64,000 nt of DNA from assembly GCA_964504445.1 (NCBI GenBank), contig CAZDEO010000008.1, positions 29,087 to 93,086 of the forward strand, given 5' to 3'. The position numbers and the translations under genes are program-made. This document shows positions 1 through 7,959 of the stretch, piece by piece (position 1 is the stretch's first letter; each line of letters opens with the position of its first letter). Source of the stretch: JACSRF01 sp964504445 (GTDB taxonomy: Bacteria > Chloroflexota > Anaerolineae > Promineifilales > Promineifilaceae). Below the pieces are notes generated by a model that ran no database searches, had not been told where the DNA came from, and saw only the letters and a program-made list of their open reading frames with translations.

Positions 1-1
1 C

Positions 2-457
2 GACCTGCACCTGCACATTGGCGGCGGTGGCGCAGAAGGGTTTCACGAGTACCCCATTGCCCTGCATCGTCTGGTGGAGAAGCTGAATCTACAAGGGAAG
101 GTTACTTTTTACGGCAACGTGCCCGATCCAGAAAATTGGTATCGCTCCATTGATCTGTTTATTGCCAATGGATATTCCGAAGGGCTGCAGGTATCGCCCA
201 TTGAGGCCATGGCTGTGGGCACCTATTGCATTTCCCACTGGTGGGATGGCGCGGAGGAATTATTGCCGGAAACGCATTTGTACTACACTGATCGCCAGAT
301 GGGGGAGCTGATTACGGCGTATGCGGCGCTGCCGGAGGCGGAGAAGCAGGCACAGATGGTGCAACTGCGGCAGCATGTGGAAAGCAACCTGAATATGGCG
401 CAGGTGAGCGTGGAGATTCGGCAGGTGGTGGAGAGCGCGGCGCGGGGCGCAGTATGA
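2..457 (+). CDS. Glycosyltransferase family 4, C-terminal part (5' end outside window)
   Basis: The reading frame is open from base 2, so this gene starts before the window and only its last ~150 residues are seen. It reads LHIGGGG, then a GKVTFYG strand, an F(I)ANGYSEGLQVSPIEAMA block and WWDGAEELL. This is the nucleotide-sugar-binding half of a GT-B retaining glycosyltransferase, with the family glutamates in the SEG...PIEAMA motif. A GTG at 74 could be mistaken for the start, but the family's conserved residues continue upstream of it. It ends in an ATGA overlap with the next glycosyltransferase, so the two are translationally coupled in the glycan operon. Donor and acceptor sugars cannot be told from the sequence. 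Confidence 0.85.
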   Translation, partial: DLHLHIGGGGAEGFHEYPIALHRLVEKLNLQGKVTFYGNVPDPENWYRSIDLFIANGYSEGLQVSPIEAMAVGTYCISHWWDGAEELLPETHLYYTDRQMGELITAYAALPEAEKQAQMVQLRQHVESNLNMAQVSVEIRQVVESAARGAV

Positions 458-1698
458 TGAAGGTGGGTTACCTGCTGCAGCAGGGCATTGAAACGCGCCG
501 CCAGATGACGGGGGAACGGCCCTTTAACGGTCCCGCTAACCATGTGCGCCACGTCTTTTTGGAATTGCAAAAATTGGGCTACCAGATGTGCCTGCTCAAC
601 TGGCTAGATGGGCAAATTTGGCAATCGGACGATTTAGAGACGTATACGGCCGTATCCATGCCTCCTCGTACCCTCTATGAGCGCGCCACGCGCTGCGTGC
701 AGGCTGCCCTGCGCCTGCCCTACGCCAACCTCTTCGATAGCCTCTACTTTGCTCGTGCTGCCCAACACGCCCTGGCTGGGTTTGACCTCCTGTACGAACG
801 CAAAAGCTGGACAGGGTATGGTGGCGGTTTTGCTGCCCAGCGCATGGGCATTCCCCTGGTGCTAGAAGAAAACGGTGACCATCTTGCCGACCTGGAAGCA
901 AAAGGGATGGCGCCTACCGGTTTACAGCGGCGCCTGTCGCTGTGGCTGATGCGGCGGGCAATGCATCGCGCCAGTCACGTTATTGCCAGTGGGGAAGGGT
1001 GGCGGCGAAATTTTATTGCCCGTTGGGATTATGATCCTGTGCGGGTAACGACGGTGGAAAATGGTACCGAGTTGGTGGGAATGTTGGCGCGGACACAACT
1101 GCGCCATTTTCAGGAGGATGCGCCACCTCGCGACGAGGTAACACTGGTGTATGTGGGGGGATTTTATGCATGGCATGGTTTGCCGGTGTTGTTGCCCGCA
1201 TTGGCACGGGCTTTGGCCGGGGGACTGCCGGCGCGACTGCTGCTCATTGGCGCGGGGGATGGCCTGGCCGGAGCGCAAGAGCGGGTGCAGGCGCTGGGTT
1301 TGGCAACGGCCGTTACCTTTCTGGGCCATATGACCCCCGACGTTTACGCTCCCATTCTTGCCCAAGCGGATGTGGGCGTTTCTCCCTATTGTGGTTGGCC
1401 GGAATTCTCTGGCTTGAAGATATTGGACTATAAAGCGGCCGGGCTACCTACCTTGGCCTCTGGGCAAGATGGCATGCCGCCCACGTTGGGCCACGAGCAA
1501 ACCGGCCTCATTGTACCCCCATGCGACGAGGATGCTCTTTACCACGCACTGCTGCGGCTGGGTAGCGACGCTGGCCTGCGGCGACGCATGGGGCAGCAGG
1601 CGCGGCGCGAAGCGGAAACAATGCACGGCTGGGAGCATACGGCACAGCGCATCGCCGAAATTCTTGAGAAAACGACTCTGGAGGGAAAAGGGAAATGA
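454..1698 (+). CDS. Glycosyltransferase family 4 (GT-B)
   Basis: This 414-residue cytosolic GT-B glycosyltransferase probably adds a sugar to a lipid-linked surface-glycan intermediate. The N-terminal half holds an acceptor-binding Rossmann fold with a YERKSWTGYGGGFAA stretch. The C-terminal half has VTLVYVGGFYAWHG, LLIGAGDG, VTFLGHM, DVGVSPYCGWPEFSGLKILDYKAAGLP and ETGLIVPP-like donor-site elements. The usual EX7E region is present in the form EFSGLKILDYKAAG. The start overlaps the previous stop (ATGA) and the stop overlaps the next ATG, which places it in one operon. An ATG three bases later (457) is an equally possible start. The sugar specificity is unknown. Confidence 0.88.
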   Translation: MMKVGYLLQQGIETRRQMTGERPFNGPANHVRHVFLELQKLGYQMCLLNWLDGQIWQSDDLETYTAVSMPPRTLYERATRCVQAALRLPYANLFDSLYFARAAQHALAGFDLLYERKSWTGYGGGFAAQRMGIPLVLEENGDHLADLEAKGMAPTGLQRRLSLWLMRRAMHRASHVIASGEGWRRNFIARWDYDPVRVTTVENGTELVGMLARTQLRHFQEDAPPRDEVTLVYVGGFYAWHGLPVLLPALARALAGGLPARLLLIGAGDGLAGAQERVQALGLATAVTFLGHMTPDVYAPILAQADVGVSPYCGWPEFSGLKILDYKAAGLPTLASGQDGMPPTLGHEQTGLIVPPCDEDALYHALLRLGSDAGLRRRMGQQARREAETMHGWEHTAQRIAEILEKTTLEGKGK

Positions 1699-2780
1699 CT
1701 CCCGGGTTAGTGAGCGTGATGATGCCCGCCTACAATGCAGCGCGGTTTATTGCCGAGGCTATTGACAGCGTGTTGGCCCAAAGCTACCAGCAGTGGGAAC
1801 TGCTGGTGGTAAACGATGGTTCTCAAGATGACACGGCCAAAATTGTCGGTCGTTACCGGGACCCCCGCGTGCGTCTCATCAACAAAGAGAATGGCGGCGA
1901 GGCGTCGGCGCGCAATGTGGCCCTGGAAAATAGCCAGGGGGAGTTTATCGCTTATTTAGATGCGGATGATGTGTGGCTGCCCCATCATTTGCAGGTGACG
2001 GTGGATTATTTGCAGGCGCACCCTGACCGCGAGGCGGTGTATACTGACGGGCTACATTATGATCCTCAGGGTAACCGTCTGAAGCCGCTGTCGGCGCGGC
2101 GGCGTGGTCCCTTTGAAGGGGACATCTTTGCTGAGGTGGTACGCGCTTCCGATGTGTTTGGCCCGCCTATTTGCGTGGTGCTGCGCCATGCCCTGGTGGC
2201 GGAAAATGGGCTGCGCTATGATACGCGTATTGTTATTGGCCCAGATTGGGACTTTTTTACGCGGTATAGTGAGCTGGCAACTTTTGGGTACGTGGATGCG
2301 CAAACGTGTCTGTACCGGGTGCATGAGACGAATATTACCGTGCAGGTGGACATGCGGCGACGTGCTGGCTACCTGGCTTTGTGCCGCGAGAAGGCGACGC
2401 AGCTGGCGCGGTTTGGCACACTGCCACTAGGGGTGAAAACGGCCGTTTATGACGACCTTCTTGTTTACTTGACCACAGGTCAGCCAGAAAGGCAAAATGC
2501 CCTGATGCAAACCCCCCAATTTGCCGCTTTGCCAGCCACAGAGCGAGGGCGGTTGCTGCGGCGCATGGCGAGCCAGGCATTAATAGCCTCTGACGACACC
2601 TCCGACGTGGGCGCTTGGTTGCACCAGGCTCGCCAGCTAAACCCACAAGACCCCATGGCGCGACTGTTAGCCGGGGCTTGGGCCATCAGCCCCCAATTGG
2701 CGCGGGGGGTGCTGCGCCTGCGCCGTAAGCTGCGCCCAGAGCCAACCCCTTCTTCTCCTTTTGCGGATCTGGTAACGTAA
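1695..2780 (+). CDS. Glycosyltransferase family 2 (GT-A)
   Basis: This 361-residue inverting GT-A glycosyltransferase opens with LVSVMMPAYNAARFIAEAIDS, the GT2 nucleotide-binding signature. It continues with VVNDGSQDDT, ENGGEASARNVAL and the metal-binding DXD as YLDADDVW near residue 93. The last ~130 residues are helical and lack transmembrane segments, so it is likely a soluble or peripheral enzyme. ATG at 1695 overlaps the previous stop. It closes the first run of tightly coupled glycosyltransferase genes, and a 195-base AT-rich spacer follows. Donor and acceptor are not predictable. Confidence 0.88.
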   Translation: MTPGLVSVMMPAYNAARFIAEAIDSVLAQSYQQWELLVVNDGSQDDTAKIVGRYRDPRVRLINKENGGEASARNVALENSQGEFIAYLDADDVWLPHHLQVTVDYLQAHPDREAVYTDGLHYDPQGNRLKPLSARRRGPFEGDIFAEVVRASDVFGPPICVVLRHALVAENGLRYDTRIVIGPDWDFFTRYSELATFGYVDAQTCLYRVHETNITVQVDMRRRAGYLALCREKATQLARFGTLPLGVKTAVYDDLLVYLTTGQPERQNALMQTPQFAALPATERGRLLRRMASQALIASDDTSDVGAWLHQARQLNPQDPMARLLAGAWAISPQLARGVLRLRRKLRPEPTPSSPFADLVT

Positions 2781-2975
2781 GGGGGCGTGCTAATCTGCGC
2801 TGTGTGCTTTGCCCAAATGCGCTGCCATTGCCCAAGTGTTTCGGCTGCCGTGTTGCGCTTTTTGTGTAAGGGCCATCGTAAGTTAGTATCAGTAAAGTAC
2901 ATCTGGCGACAGAATAGACCCCAATTGTTACTAAAAATTTGCTTTTGGTCATCTTGTGAAGGAGTAATTGGATAC

Positions 2976-4535
2976 ATGAATACGCACACGGATTATTTGA
3001 TTATTGGTGCCGGACCTGCTGGTTTGCAACTTGGATATTTTTTACAGAAGAACGGCCGTGACTATCTCATTTTAGACCGCGCAAACAAAGCCGGCTCATT
3101 TTTTGCCAAAATGCCTCGCCACCGAATGCTCATCTCTATTAACAAGGTGTACACTGGCAAAGGGGACAACGATACCAATCTGCGCTGGGACTGGAATGCC
3201 CTGATTGCCGATGACGACGCCTTTATGTTCAAGCATTACAGCAAGAAATATTTCCCTCACCCTGATGATCTGGTACGCTACCTGAATGACTTTGCCGCCC
3301 ATTACAGGCTAAAGGTCAAATACAGCACCAAAGTTGAGCATGCAAGCAAGGTGGATGATCAGTTTGTGGTAACGGATGCTCAGGGAAACACCTACACTGC
3401 TCGGCGTGTGGTGGTGGCCACGGGCCTGTTTAAGCCCTTCATTCCAGACATTCCGGGGGCGGAACTGTGCGACAATTATGTGGGGCATTCTATCAACCCC
3501 GAAGATTATGTTAACCAACGGGTGCTGGTGGTGGGTAAAGGGAACTCTGCTTTTGAGACGGCGGATAACCTGGTTGAGACGACGGCGGCTATTCATATTC
3601 TTAGCCCGCACTCTTTAAAATTGGCCTGGGCCACACACTATGTGGGTAATTTGCGCGCGGTCAATAATAATTTCCTCGATACCTATCAGCTTAAGTCGCA
3701 AAATACGGTCATTGATGCCAACATTAATTGGATTGAGAAAGATGATAAAGGCTTTCAGGTAAACATTACCTATGCCCATGCTATGGGGCAAACGGTTACC
3801 ATCCAGTATGATCGGGTTATTTTTTGCACGGGCTTTCGTATGGACACCTCCATTTTTGACGAAAGTTGTAAACCGGAACTGATGTACATGGATAAGTTGC
3901 CATCTCAAACCACGGAATGGGAATCTACGAATGTGCCGGGTATGTTTTTTGCGGGTACGTTGATGCAGGCATGTGATTATAAGCGGACGATGTCGGGCTT
4001 TATTCATGGTTTCCGCCACAATGTGCAGGCGTTGGCAAACATTTTCGAGGTGAAGTATCACGATGGAGTATGGCCGAATGAGGTGCTGCCGGCTGAGCCG
4101 CAGGCAGTGACGCAAAAGATAGTTGACCGGGCCAACGGGGCGCCAGGTATTTTCTTGCAGCCTGGGTTTTTGTGTGATGTGTTGGTGGTGGAAGATGGGG
4201 AAACGGCCGTGTATTACAAAGATGTGCGCCAGGATTATGTGCGCCGGGGGCAGTTTATTGATCATCCTCATTACTATACTCTCAGCCTGGAGTATGGTCA
4301 TTTTGCTGGCGATCCTTTTGCCGTCGAGCGCGATCCTACGCCGGAAGGGGCGCGGGACGCCGCCTACTTGCACCCTGTTATTCGCCGTTTTGAACACGGC
4401 CGTTTAATTGACGAACACCACATTAACGACGACCTGGAAAGTGAATGGCACAAACCTGAGTATACCGAGCCCGCCCTGGCCTGGTTTGCGGCGCAGTTAG
4501 CCCCTACCATGAAGCCAGAAATGGTCATGGAATGA
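2976..4535 (+). CDS. FOXRED2/ERFAD-like FAD-dependent oxidoreductase
   Basis: This 519-residue flavoprotein of the FMO/thioredoxin-reductase-like superfamily begins DYLIIGAGPAGLQLGYFLQ, with the FAD dinucleotide motif at residues 11-16. It has a second GxGxxA motif for NAD(P)H (VLVVGKGNSAFETADN) and a terminal FAD block (VPGMFFAGTLMQACDYKR). The start at 2976 is chosen because AAGGAG lies 11 bases upstream; the frame is open further but without similarity. Motifs such as PRHRMLISINK, FKHYSKKYFP, NSAFETA, SWATHYVG-like AWATHYVGNLRA, FLDTYQLKS and SGFIHGFRHNVQA match, from memory, human FOXRED2, an ER flavoprotein linked to glycoprotein degradation. It sits alone between two glycosyltransferase runs, so its substrate may be a glycan or lipid intermediate. 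That part is inference. Confidence 0.82.
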   Translation: MNTHTDYLIIGAGPAGLQLGYFLQKNGRDYLILDRANKAGSFFAKMPRHRMLISINKVYTGKGDNDTNLRWDWNALIADDDAFMFKHYSKKYFPHPDDLVRYLNDFAAHYRLKVKYSTKVEHASKVDDQFVVTDAQGNTYTARRVVVATGLFKPFIPDIPGAELCDNYVGHSINPEDYVNQRVLVVGKGNSAFETADNLVETTAAIHILSPHSLKLAWATHYVGNLRAVNNNFLDTYQLKSQNTVIDANINWIEKDDKGFQVNITYAHAMGQTVTIQYDRVIFCTGFRMDTSIFDESCKPELMYMDKLPSQTTEWESTNVPGMFFAGTLMQACDYKRTMSGFIHGFRHNVQALANIFEVKYHDGVWPNEVLPAEPQAVTQKIVDRANGAPGIFLQPGFLCDVLVVEDGETAVYYKDVRQDYVRRGQFIDHPHYYTLSLEYGHFAGDPFAVERDPTPEGARDAAYLHPVIRRFEHGRLIDEHHINDDLESEWHKPEYTEPALAWFAAQLAPTMKPEMVME

Positions 4536-4565
4536 GGATGCCGCGTTTACTTTAACTTGAAAAGA

Positions 4566-4594
4566 AAAGGCCGGTTTATGGCCGGCCCTTTCTC
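4566..4594 (+). terminator. Hairpin with short U-rich tail after the FOXRED2-like gene
   Basis: GGCCGG at 4570-4575 pairs with CCGGCC at 4583-4588 around a 7-base loop, flanked by an A-rich 5' arm and CTTTCTC downstream. It lies 31 bases after the flavoprotein stop and only 9 bases before the ATG at 4603. It may therefore end the upstream transcript, attenuate the downstream one, or affect ribosome access to the next start. Confidence 0.5.
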
Positions 4595-4602
4595 ATGCCC
4601 TC

Positions 4603-5808
4603 ATGCGTATTGCCCTCTACCATAATTTGCCCTCTGGCGGGGCGAAACGTGCCGTATATGAACTGATCCGCCGGTTGGTGACCGATCATGAGGTGGATGT
4701 TTTCACCCTGAGCAGTGCCGACCACGTTTTTGCTGATGTACGCTCGCTGGTGGCGCGGCATCGCGTTTACCCATTTCAGCCTGGTACTCTGTTTCATTCT
4801 CCCTTTGGTCGCCTAAACCAATTGGTGCGTCTGGTAGATTTGTGGCGTTTACGGCGACTGGCGCGGCAGATTGCCCAAGATATTGAGGAGGGGGGCTATG
4901 ATGTGGTATTTGTACATCCTGGGCAATTTGAGAAGGCGCCTTCGGTGTTGCGCTTTTGTGCCACACCAATGGTGTATTATTGTCAGGAGCCGCTGCGCGA
5001 GCTTTATGAACAAACGCCGCCGCGCCCGTATGATGATGTGGCTTCGCCCCGGCGTGTGTTGCTGAATCGGCTGGATCCGCTGCTAAAGATATATGTCACG
5101 GCCGTTAAACGCACAGATGCCTACAATATCCGCCAGGCAGACCGGGTGCTGGTCAATTCTCACTTCATGCAAGAGGTGGTGGGGCACATTTATAGCATTG
5201 CCCCCCAGGTGAATTATTTGGGTGTGGATGTGTCGTGGTTTCAACCATTGGAGGTGGCGAAACGGCCGTTTCTCTTTTCCGTGGGCTCCCTCACCCCCAT
5301 GAAAGGGTTCGACTTTCTCATTACTGCTGTGGGGCAGTTGCCGCCAGAGCAAAGGCTGCCGTTGGTGATTGCCAGCAACTTTCAAAACCCGCCAGAGCGC
5401 GCTTATTTACAGAGATTAGCCCAAGAGCAAGGCGTAGAATTGCATCTGGAAGGGAATGTGACGGAAGAGAAGCTGCGCCAGCTTTATAATGAGGCGACGC
5501 TGGTTCTTTATGCGCCGGTGCGGGAACCTTTCGGGTTGGTGCCATTAGAAAGCATGGCTTGTGGTACAGCCGTTGTGGCTGTGCGCGAAGGGGGGATGCA
5601 AGAGTCTATTGTGCCGGAGCAAACCGGTTTGTTGACAGAGCGGGACCCGCGGCAATTTGCGCAGGCTGTGGCCCGCTTGCTGGCGAACCCCCAACTGGTA
5701 CAGGAATACGGCCGTAACGGGCGCCAACATGTACTCCAAAACTGGACGTGGGAACGCGCCACCGCCATCCTAGTCACCCATCTACGCCAAGTTGCCCGAA
5801 ACGAATAA
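4603..5808 (+). CDS. Glycosyltransferase family 4
   Basis: This 401-residue GT-B glycosyltransferase opens MRIALYHNLPSGGAKRAVYELIRRL, the acceptor-domain start typical of GT4. A linker follows at residues ~195-215 (NYLGVDVSWFQP), then RPFLFSVGSLTPMKGFDFLI, LEGNVTEEKL, YAPVREPFGLVPLESMACGT (EX7E) and GLLTERDP. These are the expected donor-site elements. No Shine-Dalgarno is visible because the ATG sits directly behind a hairpin (4570-4588). It is cytosolic or membrane-associated and acts in glycan assembly; its sugar is unknown. The stop is followed by a 74-base gap to the sulfotransferase. Confidence 0.88.
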   Translation: MRIALYHNLPSGGAKRAVYELIRRLVTDHEVDVFTLSSADHVFADVRSLVARHRVYPFQPGTLFHSPFGRLNQLVRLVDLWRLRRLARQIAQDIEEGGYDVVFVHPGQFEKAPSVLRFCATPMVYYCQEPLRELYEQTPPRPYDDVASPRRVLLNRLDPLLKIYVTAVKRTDAYNIRQADRVLVNSHFMQEVVGHIYSIAPQVNYLGVDVSWFQPLEVAKRPFLFSVGSLTPMKGFDFLITAVGQLPPEQRLPLVIASNFQNPPERAYLQRLAQEQGVELHLEGNVTEEKLRQLYNEATLVLYAPVREPFGLVPLESMACGTAVVAVREGGMQESIVPEQTGLLTERDPRQFAQAVARLLANPQLVQEYGRNGRQHVLQNWTWERATAILVTHLRQVARNE

Positions 5809-5882
5809 ACCAACCTTCTAGCCACCTCACCATCCATTTACCAATGTTTTTCCAAAGAATTAAGCAACAAGGAATGAGAACC

Positions 5883-6662
5883 ATGCGCAACATTGCCCAG
5901 GAAATGGGGCTGCTTTCCGGCAGCACCGCCTACACTAAATTCATCATCCTCGGTCGTTCTCGCACCGGCTCCAACTTTTTACGTAGCCTGCTCAACGACC
6001 ATTCCCAGGTAGAAACCTATGGCGAAATCTTCCGCAGCAAAGAGAGCATGGATTGGGACCATATAGGGTTGCTGCAAAACGCCAAAATGCAGCGCCAGCT
6101 CCGCGAAGACCCCGCTGTTTTTGTCAGCCAGCGGGTTTTCCGTCGTTACCCCAAAGAAATAGCCGCTGTCGGCTTCAAAATCTTTTACTACCACGCCCAA
6201 GATGCGGAATGGCGTGCCATATGGCCCTTTTTACAGGCCCAAACCGACATTCACGTCATTCACATGAAACGGCGTAACATGCTGCAGACCCACCTTTCCC
6301 GCAAGCGTGCCGAAATTACCGATAGTTGGGTGAATACCACCGGCCAAAAAGAAACCGCGCCAACCATTACCCTGGATTACGCCGAGTGTCTGGCCGATTT
6401 TCAGCGCACCCGTGCCTATGAAGAAGAGTACGATCGGTTTTTTGCGGCCCACCCTAAAATGGAACTTATTTATGAAGAATTGGCTGCCGACTATGCTACC
6501 AAAATGGAAAGCGTGCAGCAATTCTTGGGGTTGTCCTTGCAACCTATCCAGCCCCGCATTTACAAACAGTCCCATAAACCGCTTTCCCAGGCCATTGCCA
6601 ACTATGCCGAGCTGAAAGAGCAGTTTGCTGGCTCTGAATGGGAGGCGTTTTTTACGGAATAA
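5883..6662 (+). CDS. Sulfotransferase, Stf0-like
   Basis: This is a predicted PAPS-dependent sulfotransferase of ~260 residues. Near the N-terminus, FIILGRSRTGSNFLRSLLN is the 5'-phosphosulfate-binding loop, followed by SQVETYGEIF. Later IHMKRRNMLQTHLSRKRAE resembles the 3'-phosphate-binding region, and FLGLSLQPI...YKQSHKPL the C-terminal substrate region. I chose ATG 5883 because AAGGA lies 9 bases upstream; the frame is open back to 5748 but that stretch overlaps the previous gene and looks non-coding. Its place in a glycan locus suggests sulfation of a sugar residue or glycolipid. Stf0 is the bacterial family for carbohydrate sulfation, and the match here is by motif only. Confidence 0.8.
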   Translation: MRNIAQEMGLLSGSTAYTKFIILGRSRTGSNFLRSLLNDHSQVETYGEIFRSKESMDWDHIGLLQNAKMQRQLREDPAVFVSQRVFRRYPKEIAAVGFKIFYYHAQDAEWRAIWPFLQAQTDIHVIHMKRRNMLQTHLSRKRAEITDSWVNTTGQKETAPTITLDYAECLADFQRTRAYEEEYDRFFAAHPKMELIYEELAADYATKMESVQQFLGLSLQPIQPRIYKQSHKPLSQAIANYAELKEQFAGSEWEAFFTE

Positions 6663-6734
6663 CTGGCGTGTAAGATGTAGAGGAATTTTTTCTATCTCTA
6701 TACGCCATCTCTGCACTAACGAGGAGATAACCTG

Positions 6735-7880
6735 ATGGATTTTTCGTGGTCTGATGAACAATTAGAATACAAGCGCGCTGTGATTGATTTTGCTAAAAAC
6801 GAATTGCGCGATGGGTTGATGGAACGGGACCAAAAAGCAGAATTTTCACGCGAAAATTGGCAGAAGTGTGCGCAGTTTGGCATTCAGGGTTTGCCTTTTC
6901 CTGAAAAGTATGGTGGTGCGGAGGCCGACATCCTGACAACCATGCTGACTATGGAAGGATTGGGTTACGGTGGGGGCGACAATGGGCTGATTTTTGCCAT
7001 CAATGCCCAGATGTGGAGTGTGCAGATGCCCATTCTTAAGTTTGGCACCGAAGCGCAAAAGCAGAAATATTTACCCGCGATGATTCGGGGCGAGATGATT
7101 GGCGCGCATGGCATGAGTGAACCGGATTCGGGGTCTGATGCTTACAGCATGCGTACCCGTGCTGAAAAGGTGGCGGGGGGGTATGTGTTGAATGGGGCTA
7201 AAACCTTTGTAACCAATGCGCCGATAGCGGATATGGCGGTGGTGTTTGCTACTGTTGACCCTAAGCGGGGAATGTGGGGTGTGACAGCTTTTGTGGTAGA
7301 CATGGGCACGAAGGGGTTTTCGGTAAGTCGCCACATTGATAAGATGGGGCTGCGTACGTCGCCTATGGGGGAGTTGGTTTTTGAGGACTGTTTTTTGCCG
7401 GAGGAAAATCGGCTGGGGCCGGAGGGAGCGGGGGCGAATATTTTTAAGGATTCGATGGAGTGGGAGCGGGCGTGTATTTTGGGCAGCCACGTGGGGGCGA
7501 TGGAGGCGCAGTTGGAGAAGAGTATTGCTTATGCGCGAGAACGGGAGCAGTTTGGGCAACCCATTGGTAAGTTTCAGACGGTGGCAAACCGTATTGTGGA
7601 TATGAAGGTGCGGCTGGAGACGGCACGGCTGTTGTTGTATAAGGTGGCGTGGCTAAAGAGTGAGGGGAAAACGGCCGTAATGGAGGCTGCCATGGCAAAA
7701 TTGTACCTGGCCGAAGCCTTTGTTGAGTCTGGTCTGGACGCCATTCGCACTTTTGGCGGTTGGGGGTACATGACCGAGTTTGAGGTGGAGCGGGAGTTAC
7801 GTGATGCGCTAGGCGGTATTTTATATTCCGGCACGTCGGATATTCAGCGCAACATTATTGCTCGTTACCTGGGTTTGTAA
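6735..7880 (+). CDS. Acyl-CoA dehydrogenase family, predicted prolyl-S-carrier-protein dehydrogenase (PltE/RedW type)
   Basis: This 381-residue FAD enzyme has the full acyl-CoA dehydrogenase layout: helical N-terminus, GAHGMSEPDSGSDAYSM at ~124-139, LNGAKTFVTN at ~152-161, and a C-terminal helical domain with AREREQFGQPIGKFQ. The common catalytic Glu of the C-terminal YEGT motif is replaced by Ser (YSGTSDIQ, Ser365). Glu244 in SMEWERA occupies the site used by isovaleryl-CoA dehydrogenase and, from family knowledge, by prolyl-PCP dehydrogenases. GGAG precedes the ATG. The next two genes encode a proline-type adenylation enzyme and a carrier protein. The likely reaction is therefore oxidation of prolyl-S-PCP to pyrrole-2-carbonyl-S-PCP. 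An ordinary branched-chain acyl-CoA dehydrogenase is the alternative. Confidence 0.82.
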   Translation: MDFSWSDEQLEYKRAVIDFAKNELRDGLMERDQKAEFSRENWQKCAQFGIQGLPFPEKYGGAEADILTTMLTMEGLGYGGGDNGLIFAINAQMWSVQMPILKFGTEAQKQKYLPAMIRGEMIGAHGMSEPDSGSDAYSMRTRAEKVAGGYVLNGAKTFVTNAPIADMAVVFATVDPKRGMWGVTAFVVDMGTKGFSVSRHIDKMGLRTSPMGELVFEDCFLPEENRLGPEGAGANIFKDSMEWERACILGSHVGAMEAQLEKSIAYAREREQFGQPIGKFQTVANRIVDMKVRLETARLLLYKVAWLKSEGKTAVMEAAMAKLYLAEAFVESGLDAIRTFGGWGYMTEFEVERELRDALGGILYSGTSDIQRNIIARYLGL

Positions 7881-7959
7881 GTAAAGGGGAAAGGTAAAGG
7901 GCGTACACTTGCCCATTGTTGATTATGAAGGGCTTACGGTTATTAGTGCGGAGGTTGTG

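Noticed and set aside
2787..2975. N-terminal extension of the FOXRED2-like gene
   Set aside because: The extra 63 codons contain no family similarity, and the ATG at 2976 has a proper ribosome site.
3615..4397. 260-codon open frame on the - strand inside the FOXRED2-like gene
   Set aside because: No ribosome site or family resemblance, and the + strand protein is clearly genuine throughout.
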